From Candidatus Sericytochromatia bacterium (GTDB lineage: Bacteria > Cyanobacteriota > Sericytochromatia > UBA7694), in the NCBI GenBank assembly GCA_015272195.1, contig JACYMC010000048.1:1-43963 (forward strand): a DNA stretch of 43,963 bases, written 5' to 3'. This document shows, piece after piece, positions 25,828-35,072 of this stretch. Made by a program: the position numbers and the translations under genes. Within the stretch, counting starts at the first letter, position 1. The number at the start of each line of letters is the position of its first letter. The notes below the pieces were generated by a model. It was given only the letters and a program-made list of their open reading frames with translations, was not told the origin of the DNA and did no database searches.

Positions 25828-26631
25828 TCAGTCACCATATAAAAAGTCCAGAGCGGCCGGCAGGCGGCGGGACCAGGATTGTTCATTGTGTTGTCCTTCA
25901 GGATCGATGACCCATTTTAACCGCTTCTGGCGTCTGAAGCCCAGATTATTGAGTACTTCAGCCATCACTTCGCTTTGTTCAAAGAGCAGTTGGCCAATAT
26001 GCTCGTGGCCGGGCTCGCTTTCTTTTTTTCCGTGATCCAGATAAATTCTGGCTTCAGGATGGGTCTGGCCCAGCATGACCGCTTCAAAAATATGAAAGCT
26101 ATCAGGCCACAGGGCCGGCGACATCACCAGGGCGCTGGCAAAGGTTTTGCTGGCATAAAACAAACCATAAAGGGCCAGCAGGCCGCCCAGTGATGAGCCG
26201 CCAATCAGGGCTGGGCCGGTGTTCAGATGCAGCTTGCGCCGGGCTCGGGGAATCAGCCATTGCCCGAGCCAGTCCAGCACAGCCTGGCCCTGGCCTGTTT
26301 TGCCCGGATACGGCGGCCAGGGACTCATTTCAGCGTCGCGGTCGTGGCCGTGATGCAGCGCCAGCACTACCGGGACTGTGGCCCCCCGGCTGGCCCGTGC
26401 GTTCAGAATATCGTGCAGATGCCAGCCGCCGGCCAGGGTGCCGGCATCATCAAACAGATTCTGGCCATCAAAAAAAATCGCCAGTGGCCAGTTTTGCTGG
26501 CTTTTAAAATAGTCTGGCGGCAGCCAGAGCGACACCGGTCGGGCCTCCGTCAGGCCCGGAATGCTGACGGGCTCAGAGGTGTAGACCAGGCCGCTGAGAT
26601 CGCTGCGGCGCCTAAAGGGCAGTTCTGACAT
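25828..26631 (-). CDS. Alpha/beta hydrolase, putative esterase (enterochelin-esterase/esterase-D-like)
   Basis: The protein resembles soluble esterases of the esterase-D/Fes superfamily: PLAIFFDGQNLFDDAG, a nucleophile elbow IGGSSLGGLLALYGLF, and a C-terminal His in DPEGQHNEQSW. I prefer ATG 26631 (MSELPFRRR, 267 residues) because AAAGG precedes it. The track start at 26706 would lie upstream over a promoter region used by the divergent HD-GYP gene. The substrate is unknown; siderophore hydrolysis is only one possibility, as no siderophore genes are nearby. It is upstream of proB by 3 bases. Confidence 0.85.
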   Translation of the reverse strand: MSELPFRRRSDLSGLVYTSEPVSIPGLTEARPVSLWLPPDYFKSQQNWPLAIFFDGQNLFDDAGTLAGGWHLHDILNARASRGATVPVVLALHHGHDRDAEMSPWPPYPGKTGQGQAVLDWLGQWLIPRARRKLHLNTGPALIGGSSLGGLLALYGLFYASKTFASALVMSPALWPDSFHIFEAVMLGQTHPEARIYLDHGKKESEPGHEHIGQLLFEQSEVMAEVLNNLGFRRQKRLKWVIDPEGQHNEQSWSRRLPAALDFLYGD

Positions 26632-26688
26632 CACAAACCTTTCTGTGCCTTGCTGTGCAGGCGGCACTGAAGCAAAGCGCGCTTTTGC

Positions 26689-26697
26689 TGATATAAT
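26689..26697 (+). promoter_or_regulatory. Extended -10 promoter of the GAF/HD-GYP gene
   Basis: TGATATAAT (TGn-TATAAT) lies 33 bases before ATG 26730. No good -35 is present. It occupies the region to which the track extends the divergent esterase ORF, supporting the shorter esterase start. Confidence 0.55.
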
Positions 26698-26729
26698 AAA
26701 ACACATTCTGTGCCCTGAGTTATGCCGAC

Positions 26730-28688
26730 ATGAAAAAATATCCGCTTTTTTACCTGCGTCCCGTGTTTGATACGGTCATGCATCAGCTTCAACCCTTGCT
26801 GGAGGCGCGCTTTGAGTGCCTGGGTTTTCACAGCAGCGACATGCCTGTAATGCTGCCCGAACAGACGGGCCCCTGGGTGCTGCTGGGCGACCAGAGCAGT
26901 GTCAGTGCCGTGCTGCAGCATGCCAATGGGGCCCGTGCGGCCTGTGTCCTCTATCTGGAGGCGGGTGAAAGTGTCGACCCGCTCTGGATTCAAAAAGATC
27001 AGCTGGTGGACTATACCCAGGGCCTGCCGGATGCCCAGCGCCTGCTGTTTGCGCTTAACCGCACCTACAGTCAGTTTACCCAGGCCCAGCAGCTGCAGCA
27101 GCTGTCACAGCAGCTCAGCATTCAGCATGAGCGCCTGCGGGAATTAAATGCAATAGGTGCGTCTCTGTCGACCGAGCGTAATCTCGATCGCCTGCTCGAT
27201 AAAATTCTGGCCAGCTGTATGGAGATCACGGCTTCTGACTCAGGCAGTCTGTATCTGGTTGAAGCCCGTCATCATGAAGCTGAAGAACAGCACTTTCTGC
27301 GCTTTAAATGGGCCCGCAATCAGAGCCTGGTGGTGGACTTCAGCGAGTTTACCATGGAGATGAATGAGCGCAGCATTGCCGGGGCCGTGGCCGTACAGGG
27401 CAAGCCGCTGAACATTCGCGATGTTTACAGCATCGGCAACGATGTACCTTATGGTTTTAACAAAAGTTTTGACCAGAGTACAGGCTATCGCTCCAAATCC
27501 ATGCTGACTGTGCCCATGACCAATCCCAAAGGGGAAGTCATCGGGGTGCTGCAGATGATCAATAAAAAGCAGCATGCCACCCGGCCGCTGGAGCTGGGCA
27601 ATGAAGCCGCCCTGCAAGCTGAAATTCTGAGCTATTCTCAGGACGATGAAGAACTGCTCTCTTCTCTGGCCAGCCAGGGGGCCGTGGCGATTGAAAATGC
27701 CCGACTTTATGCCGCCATTCAGCATCTGTTTGAAGGCTTTATCCGGGCTTCAGTACAAGCGATTGAATCCCGTGACCCGACCACTTCGGGTCACTCTGAG
27801 CGTGTGGCGGTGTTGACCACTGGTCTGGCTCAACAGGTTGATCGCATTGATTCTGGCCCTTTTGCACAGCTGCGCTTCAGTCGCGATGATCTCAAAGAAA
27901 TCAAATATGCCTCCCTGTTGCATGATTTTGGCAAAATCGGCGTACGTGAACACGTGCTGGTCAAAGCCGAAAAGCTCTATACCCATGAGCTGGAAGCCAT
28001 TCAGGCCCGTTTTCGGCTGATTGCCAAAAGCCTCGAAAGCCGCTATCACGCTGACAAGCTGGAGCTGCTGATGCGCCTGGGGCCAGAAGCGGCCCAGTCT
28101 GAATTTGCGGCGCTTGATCAGCGTTATCAGCAGCAGCTGGCTGCCCTGCAGCAGGATCTGGGCGCGATTTTACAGGCCAACCGCCCGTCTATTCTGGCCC
28201 AGGAAGTATCCGAGCAGCTGGCCCAGATTCAGCAAAAGGTCTTTGAGGTTGACGGCGAGTCCATTGCCTTGCTGGCCCCGTTTGAGTTGTCACGCCTGTC
28301 GATTTTAAAGGGCTCTCTTGACAGCGATGAGCGCAAAGAGATTGAGTCTCATGTGACCCATACCTTTCACTTTTTAAGTCAGATTCCCTGGACCCGCGAG
28401 TTGCGCAATGTGCCTCAGATTGCCTATGCCCATCACGAAAAGCTCAACGGCAAAGGTTACCCGTTGGGTCTTTCTGCCACAGAGATTCCTGTGCAGTCCA
28501 AAATGATGACCATTGCCGATATCTATGATGCCCTGACCGCCAGTGACCGCCCCTATAAAAAGGCTTTGCCCGTGGCTAAAGCCCTCGATATTCTGGGTTT
28601 TGAGGTCAAAGATGGTATGCTGGACGCTGAGCTCTACAAAATATTCGTTGAAAGCCGGGTTTATGAAGCGATTGGCGCTGAATCCTGA
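26730..28688 (+). CDS. GAF/HD-GYP domain protein, predicted cyclic-di-GMP phosphodiesterase
   Basis: The 652-residue protein has a poorly conserved N-terminal part (about 1-130, possibly receiver-like), a coiled coil rich in Gln, a GAF sensor domain (about 140-330; AIGASLSTERNLDRLLDKIL to VAIENARLYAAI) and a C-terminal HD-GYP domain with HSERVA, LLHDFGKIG (about residue 396) and AYAHHEKLNGKGYP, IADIYDALTASDRPYK (about 568 on). The metal-binding residues of HD-GYP are intact, so hydrolysis of cyclic-di-GMP is plausible. Between HD and HHE there are about 170 residues, longer than in simple RpfG-like domains, filled by helical coiled-coil sequence. The gene ends 28 bases inside the convergent ubiE gene. 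Confidence 0.9.
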   Translation: MKKYPLFYLRPVFDTVMHQLQPLLEARFECLGFHSSDMPVMLPEQTGPWVLLGDQSSVSAVLQHANGARAACVLYLEAGESVDPLWIQKDQLVDYTQGLPDAQRLLFALNRTYSQFTQAQQLQQLSQQLSIQHERLRELNAIGASLSTERNLDRLLDKILASCMEITASDSGSLYLVEARHHEAEEQHFLRFKWARNQSLVVDFSEFTMEMNERSIAGAVAVQGKPLNIRDVYSIGNDVPYGFNKSFDQSTGYRSKSMLTVPMTNPKGEVIGVLQMINKKQHATRPLELGNEAALQAEILSYSQDDEELLSSLASQGAVAIENARLYAAIQHLFEGFIRASVQAIESRDPTTSGHSERVAVLTTGLAQQVDRIDSGPFAQLRFSRDDLKEIKYASLLHDFGKIGVREHVLVKAEKLYTHELEAIQARFRLIAKSLESRYHADKLELLMRLGPEAAQSEFAALDQRYQQQLAALQQDLGAILQANRPSILAQEVSEQLAQIQQKVFEVDGESIALLAPFELSRLSILKGSLDSDERKEIESHVTHTFHFLSQIPWTRELRNVPQIAYAHHEKLNGKGYPLGLSATEIPVQSKMMTIADIYDALTASDRPYKKALPVAKALDILGFEVKDGMLDAELYKIFVESRVYEAIGAES

Positions 28689-29440
28689 TGGGGTTTGATA
28701 CCTCTGTAAATGGTCGCAATGCCGCCGGTCTGTTCTTCAGCCAGCACGTCTGAAAAGCCGGCGGCCAGCATGCGGTCGCAAAAGTCCTGGCCATACGGAA
28801 AGCTTTCAATGGTCTGATTCAGGTAGCGATAGGCATAGGCATCTCCTGAAACCAGCGCGCCCAGCTGGGGCAGGATATGCCGCAGATACAGCAGGTAACC
28901 CTGTTTGAAACCGGGAATTTCGGGCGTTGAAAACTCCAGGACCAGACCATAACCGCCGGGTTTGAGCACCCGCTGCATTTCGCGCAGGGTCTGATCCAGA
29001 TCCGGTACGTTGCGAATGCCAAAAGAAATGGTCACCGCATCTACGCTGTTATCTTCAGCCGGAACCTGCATAGCGTCACCAGTTTGCAGCTGGATGCGCT
29101 GCTCCAGGCCTGCGGCGCTGATTTTTTTGCGCCCCTGACCCAGCATTTGCTCCGCCAGATCCATGCCCGTGACCTGGGCCACGTCGCCATTATGCTGACA
29201 AAAAGCCAGCGGTACGTCAGCTGTACCTGTGGCCAGGTCCAATACTTTCAGCTCAGGATGGGGCGGTAGCATTTCGGCCAGCCGCCGTCGCCAGCGCAAA
29301 TCAATGCCCATTGACAGGGTGTGATTTAAAAAGTCATAGCGGCCTGCAATGCGGTCAAACATTTGCCAGACGCCCTGGCGTTCGGGTTCTGAAAGGGGGG
29401 GTGTGGACTGTTTCATAACTTCATTATGCGAAAGAAACAT
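28661..29440 (-). CDS. ubiE: Demethylmenaquinone/ubiquinone methyltransferase
   Basis: This SAM-dependent C-methyltransferase makes menaquinone (MenG) or ubiquinone (UbiE). Its family signature is VWQMFDRIAGRYDFLNHTLSMGIDLRWRRRL. SAM-binding blocks are VLDLATGTADVPLAF and GMDLAEQMLGQG, followed by DNSVDAVTISFGIRNVPDLDQTLREMQRVLKPGG, the classic UbiE/MenG motif, and AYRYLNQTIESFPYGQDF. Length is normal (259 residues from 29440, or 251 from ATG 29416; neither start has a strong SD). The quinone type cannot be settled here. Its 3' end overlaps the HD-GYP gene. Confidence 0.93.
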   Translation of the reverse strand: MFLSHNEVMKQSTPPLSEPERQGVWQMFDRIAGRYDFLNHTLSMGIDLRWRRRLAEMLPPHPELKVLDLATGTADVPLAFCQHNGDVAQVTGMDLAEQMLGQGRKKISAAGLEQRIQLQTGDAMQVPAEDNSVDAVTISFGIRNVPDLDQTLREMQRVLKPGGYGLVLEFSTPEIPGFKQGYLLYLRHILPQLGALVSGDAYAYRYLNQTIESFPYGQDFCDRMLAAGFSDVLAEEQTGGIATIYRGIKPHQDSAPIAS

Positions 29441-29552
29441 CTGGCCCGCAATGATTTACACAAGCGCAAGAAGTTTTAAGTAAGTATTTTTTTATCTTTA
29501 AAATTTTTTAGTGTGGCGCAGCTGGGCTTCAGTCACAAACGATAAGAATGAC

Positions 29553-29581
29553 GTGACAACTTGTCTCTTAACCCTTATTTT
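29553..29581 (+). promoter_or_regulatory. Weak candidate promoter for the lipoprotein pair
   Basis: GTGACA and TATTTT are spaced by 17 bases, 20 bases upstream of ATG 29602. Both boxes deviate from consensus. Confidence 0.35.
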
Positions 29582-29601
29582 GCTTCCTGAGAGAGATTGA
29601 T

Positions 29602-30129
29602 ATGCTGACCATCCAAGCCCACCTGAAACACGCCAAGCCCTTTTATATTTGTCTGAACGCCACTTTGCTGCTTGCCTCTTTGGTGTTGCTCACTGGCTGT
29701 GGACCCAGTCCTGCCCGAACCCAGGGCCCCCAGGCCCAGCCCAGTGCTTCGGCTGCGCCGACAGCGCGTCCCACCCCCCTGCCTTCGGCTGCGCCCGATG
29801 CACCGATTCAGGCGATTCTGACCAGTCAGGAGCTGGAGTTGCGGGTCAGTGAGGAGCTGATGCTGATTGGCGATGTGCGCCTGGCGAACGGGCGGCAGGT
29901 TTCTTTTGATGCGGTGATGAATCAGCTGCAACTGGAAAATCAGAATCCTGACCTGCTTCAGTTGGATTTGCAAAACCGGATCATTCGGGCCTTAAAAGCT
30001 GGTACGGCAACCGTTCTGATTTCTGCCCGCAACCAGCCTGAGTTGCGCGCCCGCATTACCGTACAGATCGCCGCTCTGGCGGATGCTATTGACCCCAATA
30101 TTGCCCTGGTAGACGTGGAGATAGACTAG
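29602..30129 (+). CDS. Predicted lipoprotein with Big_2-like domain
   Basis: The 175-residue product has a signal ending LVLLTGC (lipidated Cys33), a Pro/Ala/Ser-rich linker and a beta-rich domain. The end resembles a bacterial Ig-like (Big_2) domain: RIIRALKAGTATVLISARNQPELRARITVQI. This suggests a surface or outer-membrane-attached binding or assembly module. It overlaps the giant lipoprotein gene by one base (TAGTG), so the two are likely cotranslated and may act together. Confidence 0.78.
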   Translation: MLTIQAHLKHAKPFYICLNATLLLASLVLLTGCGPSPARTQGPQAQPSASAAPTARPTPLPSAAPDAPIQAILTSQELELRVSEELMLIGDVRLANGRQVSFDAVMNQLQLENQNPDLLQLDLQNRIIRALKAGTATVLISARNQPELRARITVQIAALADAIDPNIALVDVEID

Positions 30130-33100
30130 TGAAATTCTTTTGGCCCCTGCTGCTCGTTTTCAGCTTTTTATTCAGCGCCTGTCAGGCTGATACCCCGACA
30201 TCTCTGGGGCGTACGCCCCAGCCAGCCCAGCCTGTAATGGCGGCCCGCAAGCCGGTTTCGCTTTCTTCAGGTTCAGGCGTGGGGTTGACCTTGCGCTGGC
30301 CGCAGCCCAAAGCCGGCTTTGGGGTCAAACAGATTCCTGAAAATGCCCGCGAAGTACAGTTGGAGCTGGTGGAGCAAGGGTCTTTTCGTATGCTCTATCG
30401 CGCCACCCTGACCCGTGAAGACGTCAGCAATGGTGTGGTGACCCGTCAGATCCGGGTGGATATGCAGGGTGCCAAAGAAAAAGATGTTACCTTGTATGTG
30501 ATTGCCCGCAACGATCTCAAAGCCATTGTGGCCCGGGGTGAAAAAGCCTTTAAGCTTAGAGCGGGTGAACGCATCCAGGTGCGCGTCAGCGTGTCTCCTA
30601 CCGGTTCTTCTGTTGTCATCGGCGGCGGTGGCGGCGGCGGTGGCGGCGGTGGTGGCGGCGGTGGTGGCGGCGGTGGCGGCGGTGGCGGCGGTGGCGGCGG
30701 TGGCCCAACTGTGCCTGTACCAACACCGACCCCTTCACCCGTGGGCTATGTTCTGAGTCCACTGAGCAGCACGATTTCCTTAAATCTTAACGAAGCGGTT
30801 GATATTCCGATTAAAATCTGGAATGGCAACTCACCCTATACCTGGCGGATGCTCAATCCTTCCACTGTATCGGCTGTACCCGGATTAGCTGTTTATGATG
30901 GATCCGGTCAGAGTGGAGAGCTCAACAAGCTTGTTTTAAATACAGATAAAGCCCAGCTTGAAGACACCGTTTATCTGCGCGGCACACCCACCCAGGAAGG
31001 CACCTATAGCCTCAGCCTGCAGGTCACCGACAGTATGGATCCTCAGCGCACGGTTCAAAAGACCTATACGGTTGAAGTACGTGGCCTGGAAATCAGTCCC
31101 GATACTCTGGTTAATCCGGAGTCAGGTCAGCCATACTATCAGCCTTTAAAAGTCCTTTACGGCCAGGGGCCATTTGAGTGGGAAGTTTTAAACGAAAGTG
31201 CTCCGCTTCCTTTTCAGCTCGCCCAGTTGGATGACAGCGGCAACGAGGTCGTTCTGTTTAACAGCCAGATTCCACCTGCCGTGGAAAACACCAATTATGG
31301 TTTTACGATTCAGGTGACCGAGATCAATACAGGACGCACAGCTACCCGCACTTTTGTGGTGGGCTGTAATCAGGCGGCTTTTGCGACCTATCGCGCCCAG
31401 CAGCCTGTCGTCAATAGCGTCACACCCAAAGCTGCCGGCAACAGCGGTCCCCAAACCATTACCATTTCGGGTGCTAACTTTGATGCGGGTGCTGTTGTAC
31501 TCCTTGATAAACTGGTGCTGCAGGCGACGATTACGCCCAACAGCATTACAGCGACGGTGCCAGCTGGTGTAAAACCAGGGCGTTATAATCTGATTGTGGT
31601 GAACCCCCACCCCCAGTTGGGACGCCTTGAAGGCGGTCTCTCACTGGCCTATGAGGTTCAGGATACAGGCGGCTTTGTTTCCAGTCAGCCTGTGATTGAG
31701 GCCATTTTTGCGCGTTCACAGCCTGTGATCAGCGAAGGCCTGACCCAGGAAGAACTGACCGCTCTGCAAGAGCAACTGGCCCAGCAATTGCTGACCTCCA
31801 ACGGCACACCACAGCGCAAAGTTGATCAGTTTTTATCTCCTTTTACCACGGTATTATTGGTAGGCAATAATTTCACCCCTGACTCCCGCGTATTTTTGTT
31901 TGAATTTGCCTTGCCAATGGTTTATGTGGGATCCAATCAAATCCTGGCCGTGGTACCCACAGGTCAGATCTTTTATGACCTGGGGCCTACACCCCATAAC
32001 TTTCTGACGGTGGTCAACCCCAACCTGGAACGCAACGAGCTGATTCAGGGTGCGATCGGGGTTGAACGCTGTACCCAGACAGCTGCTCTGGGCGAAGAAG
32101 CCCTGGCTGTTTGCAACAGCACGATCGTTCCTGAGAACTTTAAGTATCCTTACGTCTCTTATGTCTTTCCCCAAAAGGGGCCGGTGGATCAGGACCAGGT
32201 CATTTATGCCAAAGGTTGTGGCTTTGGTCGGCCTAACACCTTTAAAATGTCGACCCTTACCGGCAACCTGACCCGTAATGTGCAGACCCCCAACCTGGCT
32301 GCCCTGTCGATTCCCAAAGATAAGCTGTTTCCGAGCGAAACAGCCTACGATATTATGGCCTACCGTTTAACCGAAGCTTTTGATGTTGAGTTAAGCAGCA
32401 CGGCCCCCAATGTCTTTACGGCCCTTAACAGTGATCTGACCATCAGTGCCTGTTCGCCTGATTCTGTGCCCGTAGGAGCGACCAAGGGCATCAATGTTCT
32501 GGGCACGGGGTTTGTCTCAGGCATGTCCGTTCAGTTTGAACTTGAAAACGGCACCCCGCCGCTGGGCTTTCCGGAAGGAGAAACCTATGGGGTATTCCCT
32601 TCGGTTTATACTATTACCCCCCAGCCGAATCTGATTGTTCCCATTATCCCGGCGGGCATGCCTTCGGGGACTTATACCGTCAGGGTGACAGCCCCTGGCG
32701 GTCAGAATGTGGTTAAAACGGGCTGCTTCAGTGTTTCTCCCGGTACCCTGCCTGCGCCTGTGATCACGGCTGTTTCCCCCACATCGATTTCCAATGATGT
32801 GCCCGAAGAAGACAATGTCAGCGTTACACTGACCGGGCAAAACTTCTTACAGGGGGCTGCCATTTATATTGGTGGTGCCCAGGTTTTTGATGGTAGCGGT
32901 GCGGGATCTACCCAGATCAATCTGGCCAGCGCCAATTTCCGCGGCTTGCCACCCGGCTTTTATCCTATTTTTGTTGAAAACCCGGACGGCCAGCTTGCTG
33001 TGCTGGGCAATTGTGCGGATTATCCTGATCTGAGCTGCACTCAGTCTCAGGGCATTGAAGTGGTCACCGCAACCTGTGCTGATGAGAACGACTGCAGTCC

Positions 33101-35072
33101 TGCCCCTGTGAATGACCCGCCTCAGATTGTCTCTGTGGATTTCAGCAACAGCCCTTATCCTTCTTTGATGCTGGAGGTCTTTCAGCAGAGCATTTCGATG
33201 GTGGTAGGTAACGTGCTGCCTGGCGCGTTGCTGCAATTAGTGGAAGCGCAGGATGCGCCCTATCGTCCAGATGATGCCTTTTTGACCATTACCCAGATCA
33301 ACGGTAATAACGTCTCTGCGCGTATGCCCAATATCCTTGGTGCGGCCGCACCGGGTAAGGATTATTATGTGCGTCTGGTCAATTCAGACGGGCAGATGTT
33401 TACCTACCCTGATCCGGTTAAAGTGATCAACTCCCTGCCGCCGGTGATTGAAACCGACTTTTCAAATGATCCCAACCGCTGTGGTGCCATTTGTCCCAGC
33501 GGTGCACCCAACGCTACGGACATTGACGTTCGCATCAATGGGGTTAAAATTGGCGGGGGGCGTCAGACCAACTTTGCCCGTAACCCGATGAACTCTGCTG
33601 TATTTTTGGAGTCCAAAGCGGATCCCAATATCCGGATTGCGCTGAAAAACGTGCGTTCCTACGATGAAGTGATTTTTGGAACGGTTCCTGAAGCCATTCT
33701 GGCCGGTGAGTACCGGGTGCTGGTCGTCAATCCCGATGCCCAGACCAACAGCAACAGCAATTGTGATGCCTGTGCAAAAGCTGAAGTGACGTATACGGTC
33801 AGCGATCTTTCGCCCAGCTGGTTTAAAGACCAGGGCATGCGTATGCCCCGCTTTAACGCCATTGAGCAAACCGGTATTAATGGTGAGCATGGGCGCGTGG
33901 GCGCCACTTCGGTAACGGGTCGCAATGGCCGGATTTACTATTTTGGCGGCAACGATGGCCGCAACTGCTTTAACCAGCTTTATGCCAAACTGATCAGCTA
34001 TTCTGCGACGGAAGGCTGGCGTCAGTGGGCCACCATGCCCGGTGATGAAGCCACCCGGCGGCGCATTTATCACAGCATGGCCTGGCGTCAGGGGGCCACA
34101 GAAGCGGATGACCGTATCTTTGTCTTTGGCGGATTGAATATGAGTAACTCAGCCCTGGGTGTTTGCCCCAGTAGCTTTGCGATTCAGTCCTTCCACAGCG
34201 ATCTCTGGGCCTATTCACCGGCCAGCAACAGCTGGCAGGAGTTTACACCTGCTGCGGGCAGTCCAAGTCTCCCTGAACGTTGGGGAGCGGGTATGCACTG
34301 GGATCAGACCCAGTCCGCCCTTTATATTGTCGGTGGACACGGTGGCATTGCCGTGGATGGCGGCGTTGTGCCCAGAATCTACAAAGCGGTGCTGAACTTT
34401 AACGACAACACCTACCAGCTTTCGGAGTTGCCCAATAATCCGGCAGCCCCGATTGCCCAGACCACCACCTGTCCGGGTGGTGGGACCTGTTTGCGTGCGT
34501 ATGACTATCGCGCAAATCTGATCAGTGACGCAGTCAACCGACGCTTTTACATCATGGGTGGCACCAACTTTTATCAGTCAGGTGAGGCGGTGGCCGGTGT
34601 CGTGGCCAAGGAAATCTGGGCCTTTGATGTGGCCAGCGAAAGCTGGACCCAACTGACCCAGAGCGGTGTGACTTATGCCCACCGCCGCGAATCGGCTGTG
34701 GCACTGGATCCCGCGACACAGCGTCTTTATCTGGTGATGGGGCAGATCCCGCAGAACGAGACCAATGCCGAATCCAGCTATAGCTGGCCCAATGGCACCA
34801 CACAATATGAATTGATGGTGGGGCAGCTCAGCGGGACCTGGCCCAATCTCAGTCTGAACTGGGGCGGTGATCCGCTCACGTTCCCGATGACCCGGCGCAG
34901 ACAGCATGTGGCCAACTGGTCCAACGGCCGTCTGTATGTCTTTGGTGGCCTGAGTGCACTCAATAACGTGCACCTGTACACAGGTGGGCCGACCAATCCA
35001 TTGGAGCCGGGCGGCACGCCCAACGCTTTCCACGATCCGGCCACAGACATCTGGTACCATGTGCCCGACTGA
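30129..35072 (+). CDS. Giant lipoprotein with poly-Gly tract, TIG-like and Kelch-like domains
   Basis: This 1647-residue surface-type protein begins at GTG 30129 and has a lipoprotein signal (FSFLFSAC, Cys18). A 28-residue poly-Gly tract at about 165-192, encoded by GGC/GGT codons, is followed by a Pro/Thr linker. Next come Ig-like modules including IPT/TIG-type repeats (PVVNSVTPKAAGNSGPQTITISGANF; VITAVSPTSISND to VTLTGQNFLQGAAIYIGG). The last 390 residues contain Kelch-like blades (RIYYFGGNDG, RIFVFGGLNM, ALYIVGGHGG, RFYIMGGTNF, RLYVFGGLSA). Such architecture suits adhesion or carbohydrate or protein binding at the cell surface. Paired cysteines suggest disulfides. Its stop overlaps the gluQ start. 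Confidence 0.88.
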   Translation: MKFFWPLLLVFSFLFSACQADTPTSLGRTPQPAQPVMAARKPVSLSSGSGVGLTLRWPQPKAGFGVKQIPENAREVQLELVEQGSFRMLYRATLTREDVSNGVVTRQIRVDMQGAKEKDVTLYVIARNDLKAIVARGEKAFKLRAGERIQVRVSVSPTGSSVVIGGGGGGGGGGGGGGGGGGGGGGGGGGGGPTVPVPTPTPSPVGYVLSPLSSTISLNLNEAVDIPIKIWNGNSPYTWRMLNPSTVSAVPGLAVYDGSGQSGELNKLVLNTDKAQLEDTVYLRGTPTQEGTYSLSLQVTDSMDPQRTVQKTYTVEVRGLEISPDTLVNPESGQPYYQPLKVLYGQGPFEWEVLNESAPLPFQLAQLDDSGNEVVLFNSQIPPAVENTNYGFTIQVTEINTGRTATRTFVVGCNQAAFATYRAQQPVVNSVTPKAAGNSGPQTITISGANFDAGAVVLLDKLVLQATITPNSITATVPAGVKPGRYNLIVVNPHPQLGRLEGGLSLAYEVQDTGGFVSSQPVIEAIFARSQPVISEGLTQEELTALQEQLAQQLLTSNGTPQRKVDQFLSPFTTVLLVGNNFTPDSRVFLFEFALPMVYVGSNQILAVVPTGQIFYDLGPTPHNFLTVVNPNLERNELIQGAIGVERCTQTAALGEEALAVCNSTIVPENFKYPYVSYVFPQKGPVDQDQVIYAKGCGFGRPNTFKMSTLTGNLTRNVQTPNLAALSIPKDKLFPSETAYDIMAYRLTEAFDVELSSTAPNVFTALNSDLTISACSPDSVPVGATKGINVLGTGFVSGMSVQFELENGTPPLGFPEGETYGVFPSVYTITPQPNLIVPIIPAGMPSGTYTVRVTAPGGQNVVKTGCFSVSPGTLPAPVITAVSPTSISNDVPEEDNVSVTLTGQNFLQGAAIYIGGAQVFDGSGAGSTQINLASANFRGLPPGFYPIFVENPDGQLAVLGNCADYPDLSCTQSQGIEVVTATCADENDCSPAPVNDPPQIVSVDFSNSPYPSLMLEVFQQSISMVVGNVLPGALLQLVEAQDAPYRPDDAFLTITQINGNNVSARMPNILGAAAPGKDYYVRLVNSDGQMFTYPDPVKVINSLPPVIETDFSNDPNRCGAICPSGAPNATDIDVRINGVKIGGGRQTNFARNPMNSAVFLESKADPNIRIALKNVRSYDEVIFGTVPEAILAGEYRVLVVNPDAQTNSNSNCDACAKAEVTYTVSDLSPSWFKDQGMRMPRFNAIEQTGINGEHGRVGATSVTGRNGRIYYFGGNDGRNCFNQLYAKLISYSATEGWRQWATMPGDEATRRRIYHSMAWRQGATEADDRIFVFGGLNMSNSALGVCPSSFAIQSFHSDLWAYSPASNSWQEFTPAAGSPSLPERWGAGMHWDQTQSALYIVGGHGGIAVDGGVVPRIYKAVLNFNDNTYQLSELPNNPAAPIAQTTTCPGGGTCLRAYDYRANLISDAVNRRFYIMGGTNFYQSGEAVAGVVAKEIWAFDVASESWTQLTQSGVTYAHRRESAVALDPATQRLYLVMGQIPQNETNAESSYSWPNGTTQYELMVGQLSGTWPNLSLNWGGDPLTFPMTRRRQHVANWSNGRLYVFGGLSALNNVHLYTGGPTNPLEPGGTPNAFHDPATDIWYHVPD
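30621..30704 (+). repeat. GGC/GGT trinucleotide tract encoding 28 glycines
   Basis: Eighty-four bases consist only of GGC and GGT codons, often in the order GGC-GGC-GGT. Slippage would change the number of glycines without altering the frame, so length variation between strains is expected. Confidence 0.97.

Noticed and set aside
30621-30704. CRISPR-like or minisatellite array
   Set aside because: The repeats are in-frame glycine codons without spacers. No CRISPR array was seen anywhere in the window.
33462-34073. 203-residue minus-strand ORF within the giant lipoprotein gene
   Set aside because: It is an antisense shadow of a long gene with a coherent signal peptide and repeat domains.
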